A stretch of DNA of 64,000 bases from Dryomyza anilis (taxonomy: Eukaryota > Arthropoda > Insecta > Diptera > Dryomyzidae). The notes under the pieces were generated by a model that was given only the letters and a program-made list of their open reading frames with translations, searched no databases and was not told the DNA's origin. Location of the stretch: NCBI GenBank assembly GCA_951804985.1, contig OX638131.1:61533598-61597597 (forward strand). The letters run 5' to 3'. A program made the translations under genes and the position numbers. Of the stretch, positions 53,230 through 63,461 are shown in pieces. Position 1 is the first letter of the stretch, and the number at the start of each line of letters is the position of its first letter.

Positions 53230-54799
53230 GTTCTAATATAAAGGAGCTCAGCACATATACGAAAAAGTCACTTGCAACTTATCAAGAATGTCTTGATATT
53301 GTAATGTGCACAGATAAAACGGAAGATTGTTATTTCAGCAATTGCGTACTATGTCCTGGGCTAGAAGCTTTGCAAAAAGTTTTGGGCCAATTGTTTTCAT
53401 TGAATGACATTGATTAAATAAAATATAAGCAGTGGATATCAAAACCCAGGACCGCTATAGAGACTCTTATAAAATGTTCTTCAGAATTCATTGAAGAGTT
53501 TTGTGAAAAAGTGAAAATTCTTTTGCCACATTCTTTTATCTCCAAAAAGCATGGTGATTATATGAAACAACTAAAGGAGTCTCTAAAAGAAGGAAAGTTT
53601 CTTGTGGTATGTGATTTTGTAGAAAACTTACATTAAAGTTCATTATATTAATTCTAAATATACTTATATTGCACATACGACTAAAATAAAAAAAAAAAAA
53701 ACGAAAAAAAAAACAATATTAAAAATTGTAAAATGCATTAAAAAAACAATGAAAACATTTTTTATATAAAAAACTAATAAAACTTAAAATGCATCGTTTA
53801 ACGTACTTTAATTCAGTGTTTTCTTTTTTGCGACATTTGTTTATATTTTAAGAAAAATTTAAATACCACATTTTTCATTCAACAAGGGGAACCTTGTTGA
53901 AATTTACAAAAAAATCAATGTTTGAAATATTTATTTATTTTAATGTCCGTGGAAAGATAAACAGCAGAGTGATACTATAGTCTAAAATTGTCATCATATG
54001 TCGCATAGTATCGGAGTTATAGGAGATGAAATGTTAAATTTATATGGTAGGTATGCGTTGCAATAGACTGTTCAAAACTAAATTTCGTTTAGTTATTCAT
54101 ACCTACAAATAAATCAATGAAAAAACAAAATTCAACATGATATCTCTTACAAAAACGGAGTTATGGCTGATGAAATGTTATGTTTATATGGGAGGTAGGC
54201 GTGGCAGTTGGTTGATTACACCCATACTTCGAATTTATATTACTTGATACAAAAAAGGAATACTTGAACAATTCCATCAATATATCTCATATAACACCAA
54301 AGTTATAGTGCTTCAAATGTTACGTTTATATGGCAGGTAGGCGTGGAAGTTGGCCGATCTCAACAATTTTTAGTATTCGACTTTGTTATTGTATAATATT
54401 ATGTTGGACAAAATTTCAATAATATACCTCCTATATCTTCAGAGTTATAGCGGTTTTAATGTAAATTTTATATGGCAGCTAGTCGTGGCCGTTGACAGTT
54501 ACCGCCCATTTTTTGTACCATAGTTCCTACTTAAGACATATGACCATGTACCAGTTTTCAATGTTGTATCTCAAACCAATACAAAATTACGGCGATTTGA
54601 ATACAAAAAAAATGGATTTTCAAAGTTAAGAAAAAAATAGAAGAAAAATTCTTACCACTCCAAATCAAAGTGGTATGATCTTTATTTAATGTCAAAAATG
54701 TATGTGAATTTTTTCAGAATATTAAAAAGACAGTTTTTTGACGCTGTGGTGCAAAACAGCAAAAATCGTGTTTTTGGAAATCGTTAAGGGGGTGAAGGG

Positions 54800-56130
54800 G
54801 GTACAGAAGAGAGCCATGATCGCATAATTTGTATGCTAGCATTGGAGATTGTTTCCGCTTCTTGGTGCTCTTTCTCCACACACACTAATGCTATGTTGTT
54901 CGCGAAACCAACAATTAAAACTCTTTCGGGTAGCTTCCAGCCTCAGAACACCATTACACATAACATTCCACAACAATGGGCCAAGACCGATCCCTGGGGA
55001 ACGCCCATCGTCACTCTATACTGCTTTGTCCCACTATCGTATATCAGAACTCTGTTTCGGAAATAATCCTTTATGATGGCCAATAAATACCTCGGAGTAC
55101 TTTTTCGGATAATAGTGTTCACGATAACTTCCCAATTCGCAGTATTAAAGGCGTTTTTTATATCCAGAGTTACAACCACTCAGTACTCTTTTGTACCATC
55201 TCTCCAGCAGTTCGCTGCGATTGCCCTGATTGACAGTTGATTTTGCTTTCCTGAAGTAAAATTAGTTATCTGATAGACCTCCGGCGACTTCGACACAGGT
55301 TTTCAATCTTTTGCACGCTATGCTCTCCAGTAGTTTCCCGCTCGTGTCTATCATGCAGAGCGGTCGATTTGAGAACGGTTCGTCTATGGGTTTCCCATGT
55401 TTTGCCAACAAAACTTGCTTCTGTCTTTTCCACATTGATGGAAAGAGTCCCAAACACGCATTTATCATGGATGTAAATTGATCGCGAGCATTTTGATCCC
55501 AAGTAGCCGGTCCCAATGGGGAAAAGCTGTTCTGCAATACCATTAATTGCTGATTCCTCTGTAGGTACTGACGGATATAAACATTTAAGTTTCTTTGTTA
55601 CAAAGTTGTAGGCAAGTCCCCACAGGTTATCTTGAAGATCATTACAAATTTCAATGAAACATCTTCTTTTGTTTCTGCGTATCTTAATTTGAGTGATTTC
55701 GTCTTATATTTAAAGGTTTGGTGATGACAATTATTTTCCAGTCTATATTTCGTACAATAGACTTGTTGCTTGCTTGCGTTGTGTTTCCTTCTCACCATTT
55801 ACGCATCACATGCACGGAAAATTTCGTTCACGAATTGATCAGCCATTCTTTCGAGTGGGCCAAGCTGATTCATATTTTCTATTGCTGTTTGGAAAACAGC
55901 TTTATCAAGGGTGTTGACCTTCTAACCAACTAACTCATATTGGCAAGTACGGATGGTTGCTCAAATGCTAGATCTATAGTTATAGCACAGTGATCACTGT
56001 GTGTATTGATCAGACAAGCTCCAGTTAACTCGCTCTGCAATACTGCTACTTCTTCAACGTTTCGATGTTGCTCACAGTGATCACTGTGTGTATTGATCAG
56101 ACAAGCTCCAGTTAACTCGCCCTGCAATAC
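54800..56130 (-). pseudogene. R1-like LINE fragment: endonuclease end and reverse transcriptase
   Basis: Minus-strand pieces: endonuclease end INTHSDHCAITIDLAFE (about 56000), linker, RT start PSMWKRQKQVLLAKHGKP (55430) and NRPLCMIDTSGKLLE (55350), GGLSDNQ. After a frameshift VVTLDIKNAFNTANWEVI (first Asp, 55165) and VTMGVPQGSVLAH (55000) follow. The palm box reads GFANNIAL where FADD is expected; both Asp codons appear changed by single transitions to Asn (54893). The pattern LDIKNAFNTA, MGVPQGSVLGP and F/YADD fits the R1 clade. It is truncated exactly at the foldback transposon edge, and multiple shifts make it dead. Confidence 0.75.
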
Positions 56131-56540
56131 TGCTAATGCTTCTACGTTTCGATATTGCTTTAACCCACTAAAAAAAAATGTTGTAACGTTCTAACTGTAA
56201 CAAAATGTTTATGAGAGTGTTGCTGCAACTAAAATACTACTCGATTTAACAATTCCAATATGCAGAAAATACAAATAAATTAGAAGCAAGAGTTTAAATA
56301 ATTTGTAAATATCACATATATTGTATTATTTCACTGCTAATGCTTCTACGTTTCGATATTGCTTTAACCCACTAAAAAAAAATGTTGTAACGTTCTAACT
56401 GTAACAAAATGTTTATGAGAGTGTTGCTGCAACTAAAATACTACTCGATTTAACAATTCCAATATGCAGAAAATACAAATAAATTAGAAGCAAGAGTTTA
56501 AATAATTTGTAAACATCACATATATTGTATTATTTGTGAG
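56010..56540. repeat. Two overlapping tandem duplications
   Basis: An 87-bp duplication (GTGATCACTGTGTGTATTGA at about 55990 and 56077) duplicates the endonuclease SDH segment. A 204-bp duplication (TGCTAATGCTTCTACGTTTC at 56131 and 56335) follows directly. Both are nearly exact, hence recent compared with the surrounding decay. Confidence 0.8.
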
Positions 56541-56758
56541 ATGTTTCTTACAAACATCACGCAAAATGTCATATTTGTGGTAGATTCATTGCAACTACTA
56601 GAGAAATAGGTAGCATTGCTGCAAATATTCACATATTTCGCAGATATTAATGCTTTTGTAGCAAAACTATTAATAGACAATATTAAAATCACAAAAAGTG
56701 TCAAATATTTGACTTGAATAATTTGCAATTGCAATAATGTTTAAGGCTCTAATACTTT

Positions 56759-57000
56759 TCAACCATTTTTTGTTTTCTTAGTGTACCGCCGCTGCTGCCC
56801 AAGCCGTCGTAGCTCGGTCATGACTATTGCCGCCATGTTACATGTAGCGATCCACTTCTCTGGAGATGGGGTCATATTCGGCACCATATTGCTAGGTGCC
56901 GCGATTTCCCCATTCAGCATGTATTCCCATTCAGCATGTATCTGTTCAGGAGGAACACCGTGCAATGAAAGAAGACGTGTTCCGCGTCTTTAATAGCATC
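56759..57000 (-). pseudogene. R1-like LINE C-terminus fragment
   Basis: Minus-strand DAEHVFFHCTVFLLNR (in one frame, Cys/His tail motif) and SPEKWIATCNMAAIVMTELR followed by RLGQQRRYTKK (in another) match the C-terminal zinc-like tail and end of R1-type ORFs (HxxFxCxxF ... SPENWxxV). It ends with a stop near 56759. LINE D's poly(A) abuts it at 57001, so LINE D inserted here. Confidence 0.65.
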
Positions 57001-57084
57001 TTTTTTTTACGACGAATCCCTGCGATCCCACATACCCGCACAACCGACCGAGAGGCTCGTCCGGGTATCGTCCGAACATGAAAG

Positions 57085-59130
57085 ATAGAGTAGTGTCGGT
57101 GGATGTTTGCTTTAAATTTCCCAATATTAAAGATGTCGGGAAAAACAGACGCAGGGAGATTATTCCACAAATGTATCGTGCGACTGAAGAACGAATTCTC
57201 TGTAATGCGAGGTTCTGTTGTGAACCGCGTGGACTACGAAGGAGTGAGCTTAGTTTGATGCCCTAGTAGAACGAGAGAACACACGACCTGGTGAAATCAG
57301 GCCATGTATTTCTCTCGAACACTTACCATTGTAATACCTATAAAACAGGCTTACTCACCCTACGGTCCTTCAGTGCTCAAGAGAACCAATAGTGGATGAA
57401 ATATTTTCATCCCCTCTTAAATATATTGCACGTTGTTGGATTCGATCCAGGAACTCCAAAGAAGATTTTGAAGCCCCTGCCCATATGTGCAAATTGTATT
57501 CCATCATAGGCCGAATATATGTGGTGTAGATAATGCGCAAGTCAGCGGGAGTGAAGTATGTCTTACATCGTTTCAGAAAACCGAGGCACTTGGCCGCTTC
57601 TTTCGACACATCAAATATGTGATCATTCCAACGGAGGTCACATTGTATAGATATGCCCAGAACGTCCAGAGCAGCTGACTGCGCAATATCCACAGAGTCC
57701 ATATTGAGGGGAGGGAGGGGTGAATCCATTCTTTTGTGAGATAACAGACAACATTGAGTCTTGCATGCACTAAAATCAACTCTATTAGCAAGACCCCACT
57801 AGGAGATTGTTTTCAGGTCATTATTGAGTGTGTCATTCATTGAGCGCCTTTTACTCTCAATCTCCAAAGAGTTTGGACGCTTGTTGAACGAATATCAATG
57901 ACAAATGTTAATGTCATCCGCAAAGGAATGGATTGGGTTCTGGGTCGATGACAGAAGGTCATTGATAAAAACCAGAAATAGGGACGGGAATAGGACGGAA
58001 CCCTGCGGACTCCAGAATTGATGTAATGTTGTTCTGAAAAAACACCATCCATCACAACTCGTATTGAACGACACTGGAGAAAACTCGATATCCATCGAGT
58101 AAAAGAATTACCGACACCATATGCAATTAGTTTTGATACGAGGGCAGTATGCCACACTCGATCAAAAGCCTTCGAAATATCCAGAGCAGCAACCTTACTT
58201 TCCCCGAAAAGGTGAACATAATTTTTCCACTTTTCGGAGTGGACCGCCATCAAGTCACCTGTGGATTTGGTCCTACGGAAACCATATTGTCGGTCACTAA
58301 GTAATTCGTTTCGCTCTAGATAGTTCACAAGGTGGAAGTAAATTATGCTTTCCATTACATTTGAGAGCGCAGAGCATATTGCAATGGGTCGGTAATTGGC
58401 TGGGTTCGTAGCCTCGTTCTTTTTCGGAACTGGCTGGACATTGGCAACCTTCCAACAAAATGGAAAAACTCCTGTCGTGTAGAAGATGTTGAAAAGGTTA
58501 CGCAACGGACAAGCCAGCGTTGACGCGCACTTCTTCAACACATGGGTAGATATGCCATGAGGCTTTGTTAATATTGAGGTTTGCTAAGAGATTTTTAACT
58601 GCCCGAGTTCGAAAATGTATCTCCGGCATTGCAGAAGAAACAAAATCGATGACAGGCAGTGGTTGATTACTATCTGGGAGCGTTGAATTATTTGAAAATA
58701 ATTCTGCCAAGAGATTAGCTTTATCAACCGGGTCAGTGAAGGTCTGGCCATTCATAATAAGGGTTTGGTTGACGATGTCGTCCGATTCTTCACCCTTTTT
58801 ACAAATGACCAGAATTTTTTCAGAAAAATGTCGTAAGACTTTTTGGCTCTGCCCACCGACGCGTGGGAGGTACATCAGTTCCTTCACCAATTGAGTGATT
58901 TGATTGCACTCGACAAACAGCTCAACATAACAACCCTCCTGTGTTGATAGACTCGAGTGGCTCAACCATGTGGCGTTGTGTACATTAAAGTCACCAGCAA
59001 CAACAGTTTCACTTCCTGGAAACTGTTCCAATGTATTTGAGATCGAATCCGATAAGGCATCCAACTTATTACAGGTGGAAACCCTATCTAGATTCGGACT
59101 CTTATAAAGAAAGCACAAGTCCATGATGTG
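57085..59130 (-). pseudogene. LINE D ORF2: endonuclease and reverse transcriptase
   Basis: The endonuclease part at 59124-58850 has LYKSPNLDRVSTCNKLDAL, GSETVVAGDFNVHNATWLS (catalytic Asp/Asn) and then a decayed linker. RT at 58541-57840 has FPFCWKVANVQPVPKKNE, NYRPIAICSALSNVMESI, YGFRRTKSTGDLMA, AALDISKAFDRVWHTALV (first Asp, near 58180) and, after a frameshift near 58010, HSFADDINICH (FADD, near 57915). The thumb and tail continue at 57729-57370 and to 57085 (LWNNLPASVFPDIFNIG). The frames are broken, but identity to LINE C is high, over 85% at protein level by eye. Confidence 0.85.
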
Positions 59131-59866
59131 TGAGCAGATTTCAAATTAAACCGAAATAGTGTTAAATTCACTATCTGACACACTATGTTGTTGCTGCTAC
59201 TGGTAAGCAACGTCACTACGAATATCTAAGGCGAGACCCCTATGGGCAGAAAATAATGGCAATAGGTGATAACCAGGTATGTGAAAATCCAGTGGATCTG
59301 CACAACATTTTTGCGACATTTTTCCTACTGGGCGAGTTCAAAACAAACAAACATACTAATAGCGGGCGGCAGTTGAGACAAACAGCGAAAGTGTAAGCTA
59401 AACAGTGGTGAGTGTTATGCCTTCACCACTGTCTTCGTTACGCACTTTTGCAGTCTCAGCTACGCACGCAGTTAGCGTGGAGTAGGATGGGGAAGGGACA
59501 GAATACGAAAAAGTAAATGTGCAATTGCAGCAGAAGGCATAGAAAAGCCCGTTGCGTTGGAAATTGTAATAAGCGACTACGGCATCAGGCAGCGTTGGTA
59601 GAGCTGGCAATGCAGCGAAACCGGTTTTTTTGTTTTTGTTGATAATAGTTCTGGTGGTTTATTTTTTTTATTATTTGTGTTAATTCATTGAGTGTGTTTT
59701 GATTTTATTTATTTTAATGTTTTTGTTGTTAAATGTGTAAATTGCGGTGGCCCACACTTATAACAAAATATTGCGCGGCACTCGACAATTATTAGGACAA
59801 ACTCGACGGACTGAAATCCCATCTGAAATCCCATCCCATCGTTGCGCTGACGCTACTTTGCCCAAC
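59130..59866 (-). other. LINE D 5' leader
   Basis: Matches 18418-18970 of LINE C. A 70-codon minus-strand frame (59610-59398) is not conserved as a clean frame in LINE C and is not called. The start of the endonuclease frame (FRIDFCN in C) is deleted or shifted here. Confidence 0.6.
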
Positions 59867-59944
59867 GTTTCATAAATCCTAGCACTTATTTTGTCTTGTT
59901 TATCATATGACTTATGTGTGTGTAAAAACGTAGCTTCTAGTCCA

Positions 59945-60106
59945 TAGCAAGGATTGAAACCTAAACGAATAACGGATTCGATTTCGGTTTCGGTTTTCTT
60001 CCTCGTTTCGGTTACGGTTTCGGTTTTGAGTTTTTATAACGAAACGGTTTCGGTATACCGGTTCCAAGTTACGGTTTCGGTTTTGATTTCGGTTTTTGTA
60101 TTATTT
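59945..60106 (+). repeat. CGGTTT-rich repeat, left end
   Basis: Begins CAAGGATTGAAACC, the inverse of the terminal GGTTTCAATCCTTG at 29154-29167. It continues TTTCGGTTTCGGTTTTC and ends at a mini-me insertion at 60107. The right half of an equally oriented copy appears at 63241, so one element may have been split by 60107-63240. Confidence 0.75.
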
Positions 60107-60740
60107 TTATACCCTACACTAAGAGTGAAAGGGTATATTCAGTTTGGTACGCCGTTTGTAACACCCAGAAGGAAGCATCTCCGGTATGGAAAAGTATATA
60201 TATTCTTGATCAGCATGACCTCCTGAGTCGATTTAGCGATGTCCGTCTGTCCGTCTGTCTATCTGTCTGTTGAAATCCCTACTACTTTTAAAATTGAAGA
60301 GCTAGATAAATGAAACTTATAACTTAGATTACTAATATACCTACGCTGTATGTGCGAAAAATTGGCGAGATCGGTCCATTGTGACCTATGATCCGACCAC
60401 TTATGTTCAAGTACCTCATATAAAATGTACATATAAAGATCAATTTTTATGTATACGTGCTTAGGTAAACTTTTTTGGTCAAATATATATTGACATCATG
60501 CTCAAGTACGTGATAATAATGTTTTCCGTCGAAAAGACCTGTGGTTCATTAAAAAAAAAATCGAAATTCGGTACACCTACCCATTTGTAAATATGGGTAT
60601 CAAATGAATGGAAATTCTTCAGCGATTGAATGTTTGTAGTTATTTTCAAGATTCGTATACCCTGGTGACCTATATATCACTTTGAATGGTAACCACACAT
60701 ATGTGTAGGGTATTTATAGTCGGCTTAGACCGACTATAAT
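60107..60740 (+). mobile_element. mini-me/DINE-1-like element, best full copy
   Basis: TACCCTACACTAAGAGTGAA start; AAGTATATATATTCTTGATC core; GTCCGTCTGTCCGTCTGTC tract (60239-60270); GGTACACCTACCCATTTG; end ATGTGTAGGGTATTTATAGT with the hairpin ATAGTCGGCTTAGACCGACT. No ORF. This copy serves as reference for the others in the window. Confidence 0.85.
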
Positions 60741-60887
60741 TTTGATAATTAGAACTGAACATCAGGCAACGCTAAATCAGCTGTTTTGCCAAATGTAAAA
60801 CAGTGTGTAAAATTGCGTTGTGTTGTGAAAATAAATATTGAAGTTAAAATCATGTTAAACTGCAATTAAAAATATATAAAATGACTC

Positions 60888-62363
60888 TTAAGGTCCATTC
60901 ATATCAGACAGCACGTTGCGTATCAGTTCATATCATGCGTTTTGGATCCGTTCATGCACGTATCGTAAATAATTTTGCAGGAGCCTGCCGCATGCATTGT
61001 TGTAGAAAATAAAAATATTTACTACTTTTTCATATTTTTATTACAATATTTTGATTTTTTAGTGTTATTGTAGTATTTTTTTAATAATTTATTTTAACAA
61101 CCTACCCTTATTTAACGTCAACAAATTTTAATAAAATTTAAATTCAATATTATAAAAATTATCGTCGCGTTCGTTTACGTCCGTTATAACATTGTAACTC
61201 GCGCGCACTCCTCCCCACAAGTAAGCGTAGCAAACTTTGGATTCAATTAATTCCAAATAATGGCAGTATCAACTCCACCACCGCAATGGTCAATAGTCCG
61301 AAGTAGTCATCTTCCTGGTGCGCAACGATGTCACTCAGAAGGACCTAGATTCATTGTGATTGTGCCGATGTGTGTGATTGTCACAGTCACACGACTTATA
61401 TCCACAGAAAACACTGTGAGACTGTTCAACAAAACCCACGCTAAGTTAAACAATGAAATGCTGGCGAAGCTAAATTTATATAGTCGCGTTTGGACGACGC
61501 GCATTTAACTTCATACTGAAATTTAGCTTCAGACTAAATACAAAAAAGCTGGAAGTTTTGCAGCAGGAAAACGCAGCCATCTCGCCACCGGTCGCGGCTT
61601 ACAATTTGTTTTTGTTTTGACCAGCGTTGCCTTAATGGCTGATTGTGGAAAAAAATGTCAATCATCTACGAATAAATGATAATATATGTATCTTGTTTTA
61701 ATTTCTTTAGTTTTTATTTCTGTAAAAAATTATATCCTGGAAATCCAAAAGAAAATAGCTCTAGCTGCGATCGTCTATATCGACTGCCATACAGCTATCT
61801 ATTTCAATCCCAATGGCATAAATAAACAAATTGCAGGTGAAGAACCTCAAATTGATTACGACCGCTAGAAAAGTAGAAGACCGTCAAGTGATGACATGCT
61901 CAATGCTTGTAAGAATTAAATGGCAAGGTGGTCTGGAAGTTTTTGCGTCTGTTGGGCATTAGAGGTGAGCATTAGAGGCCAAGAGCGATGTAGCGGTTGT
62001 CTCTGCGAACAGCTCGTCATCGATATCAATTCTCAATGTTCTCCAGTATTGAGCACAGCACGAGGTTTCTCGTCAGGTGATGTACACATTGCTCGGCGTT
62101 GACATAGCTTTAGATCGTCCCATTTAACCGCTAGATAAGTAAATGAATATGAATTTTATATTTTAAACAAAATTAGTTTATTTATATTTATTTTAACAGC
62201 AAATGAAAGAGTTGCCGGTTTATAATAAGTGTATCAAAAGAACTTTATATTTTACAACCCTAATTGTTTTGCATGATGCTGATATGAACGCCTTTGCATG
62301 AACGTGCATGATACGCTACGTGCATGATACGCAACGTGCTGTCTGATATGAATGGACCTTTAA
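60888..62363. mobile_element. 1.47-kb TIR DNA transposon, non-autonomous
   Basis: AAGGTCCATTCATATCAGAC at the left has its exact complement at the right. The perfect inverted repeat continues through AGCACGTTGCGTATCA, about 36 bp. TTAA borders the left end, and TTTAA the right, compatible with a TTAA target but not decisive. Subterminal GCATGATACGCTACG/GCATGATACGCAACG repeats lie at 62306-62335. Frames at 61260-61508 and 61686-61868 show no transposase motif. Confidence 0.85.
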
Positions 62364-62814
62364 TTGTAGTTTTTCATTTAAGAAAATGTTGTGATTAGAT
62401 TGCGTTTATTTTTCAAGAGTTAAAAAAAATTAAGATATTCCCCAGCCGGTGAAGTTTTTGCAGTGGTTGAATATATCTGTAATTTATTTGTGCAGAAATA
62501 TGTATATAACTTTTATTTAAATAATTTGGGTGCAATCCATAGATGTTTGTTAACATATTATAAATAAAAGTATAGTTAATTAATGTGTTATTTGTTTTTA
62601 ATTAATTCTTTTCTCCGATGAAAAACTGGCGGAATTTTTTCAGCGAAACAGGGGTAATTTTTCCTCCAAAATGTTGTTCATGATACGTAGTTTTTTTTAG
62701 GGAAACATTTTTTCCCTTTTCGAATATTGTTCACGATACCTATTTTCCACCAAGGGTAAAAATTCCCTGAGGAATTTTATTCACGATAAGGCTGATTATG
62801 TGCGGTTATCATTT
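62364..62814. other. AT-rich, with ATTCACGATA-type repeats
   Basis: TGTTCATGATACGTAG (62683), TGTTCACGATACCTA (62727) and TTATTCACGATAA (62778) recur at roughly 45-50-bp intervals with intervening AGGGAAA/TTTTCCC blocks. Non-coding; possibly the end of an element. Confidence 0.4.
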
Positions 62815-63240
62815 TAAGTGATGCATAGATCACCAGGGTTTCCCTTAAGAATTTCCATTCATTTGATACCCATATTTACAAATGGGTATGTGTACCGAAT
62901 TTCGATTTTTCGGGAAGCGGGAAACATTATTTTCATATATTTGAGCATAAAGTCAATATTTATTTGATTAAAAAAGTCCACTTAAGCCCGCATAAAGTAG
63001 AATTCATCTGTAAATGTAAATTTTATATGAGGTATTTGAAAATAAGTGGTCGGTTCACAAGTCACAACTGACCGCTCATGCTAATTTTTTTGTTAAGACA
63101 GCGTAATAAGTAATCTAAATAAGGAGTTTTATTGATCTTGATCTTCTAGTTCGTGATTTCAACAGACGGACATCGCTAAATTGAGTCAGGAGGTCATGCT
63201 GATCATGAATATATATACTTTTCCGGATATGCTTCCTTCT
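62815..63240 (-). mobile_element. mini-me/DINE-1-like element, partial
   Basis: Shares TTTGATACCCATATTTACAA, TGTACCGAATTTCGATTTT, GACGGACATCGCTAAATTGA and AGGAGGTCATGCTGATCATG with the others in reverse orientation. The outer GTAGGGTAT and CACTCTTAG ends are missing, and it stops at CTTCCTTCTGG. Confidence 0.75.
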
Positions 63241-63460
63241 GGAAATATTTGTTCGAAAAAAATCACGTGTTTTGCAGAACAAGAAGTTTTTATTTTGGGA
63301 ACCTCAGATCTTATTAAATATTATTCAAACCCGCCTTGTATTTTAGAGCTTCTATATAAAATAATTGGTCTGTTTTTATTCTTTTTTAAAACCGGTATAA
63401 AACCGAAAACGTTTATATCGGTTTTGGATATCGGTTTATTTCTGATTTTCGTATAACATA
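63241..63460 (+). repeat. CGGTTT-rich repeat, right half
   Basis: GAACAAGAAGTTTTTATTTTGGGAACCTC to TTCTGATTTTCGTATAAC matches 28915-29085. It is truncated before the CGGTTT-rich end by the LINE fragment. Confidence 0.7.
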
Positions 63461-63461
63461 G

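Larger units (their letters stand above)
52013..53640 (+). pseudogene. DDE-type transposase, 5' part, with three small introns
   Basis: Starts at ATG 52013 with an N-terminal Cys motif (SCYCFNPYG ... VCTGCRLKL). Exon text in order: FRELVENLKIKFHNIK, LTLLPPNWSAEFIAKK, AEDAKNIALAFYEDE, RPKHCILAGASGTHTVCVCA, YQECLDIVMC, CYFSNCVLCPGLEAL, LLPHSFISKKHGDYMKQLKE and FLVVCDFVENLH. GT-AG introns fit the frame at 52278-52336, 52783-52855 and 53177-53229. I recall the same order in unclassified transposases of cnidarians and arthropods; there CDFAENY holds the first likely catalytic Asp. The gene stops right there, at the inner edge of the right arm, so the rest of the catalytic domain is missing. Frameshifts near 52100 and 52510 and stops near 53015 and 53416 confirm that it is dead. 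Confidence 0.75.
50359..54794. mobile_element. 4.4-kb foldback DNA transposon with spliced transposase remnant
   Basis: CACCCCCTTAA at 50359 is mirrored by TTAAGGGGGTG ending at 54794. The arms (50359-51640 and 53618-54794) match throughout in inverse orientation, for example ACCACAGCGTCAAAAAACTG, GGTACATGGTCATATG and AGTCGTATGTGCAATATAAG. The left arm has an extra 141-bp tandem unit (starts near 50770 and 50912). The interior holds a degenerate transposase gene. Very long inverted repeats of about 1.2 kb are unusual. Assignment to a superfamily is open; Sola-like is a guess from the protein style only. Confidence 0.9.
57001..59866 (-). mobile_element. LINE D: second copy of the LINE C family
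   Basis: Minus-strand copy with the same 5' leader (AAAGTAGCGTC near 59866), endonuclease, linker and RT. The 3' UTR differs in its last 80 bp and ends in an A-run (plus-strand T-run at 57001-57008). There are several frameshifts and an internal deletion in the linker. It supplies the sequence missing in LINE C between endonuclease and RT. Confidence 0.85.

Noticed and set aside
59398..59610. 70-codon frame in the LINE D leader as a separate ORF1
   Set aside because: The aligned region of LINE C does not keep the frame, so it is probably untranslated leader.
61260..61508. 82-codon frame inside the 1.47-kb TIR transposon as a transposase remnant
   Set aside because: No transposase motif, no continuation on either side; not enough to call.
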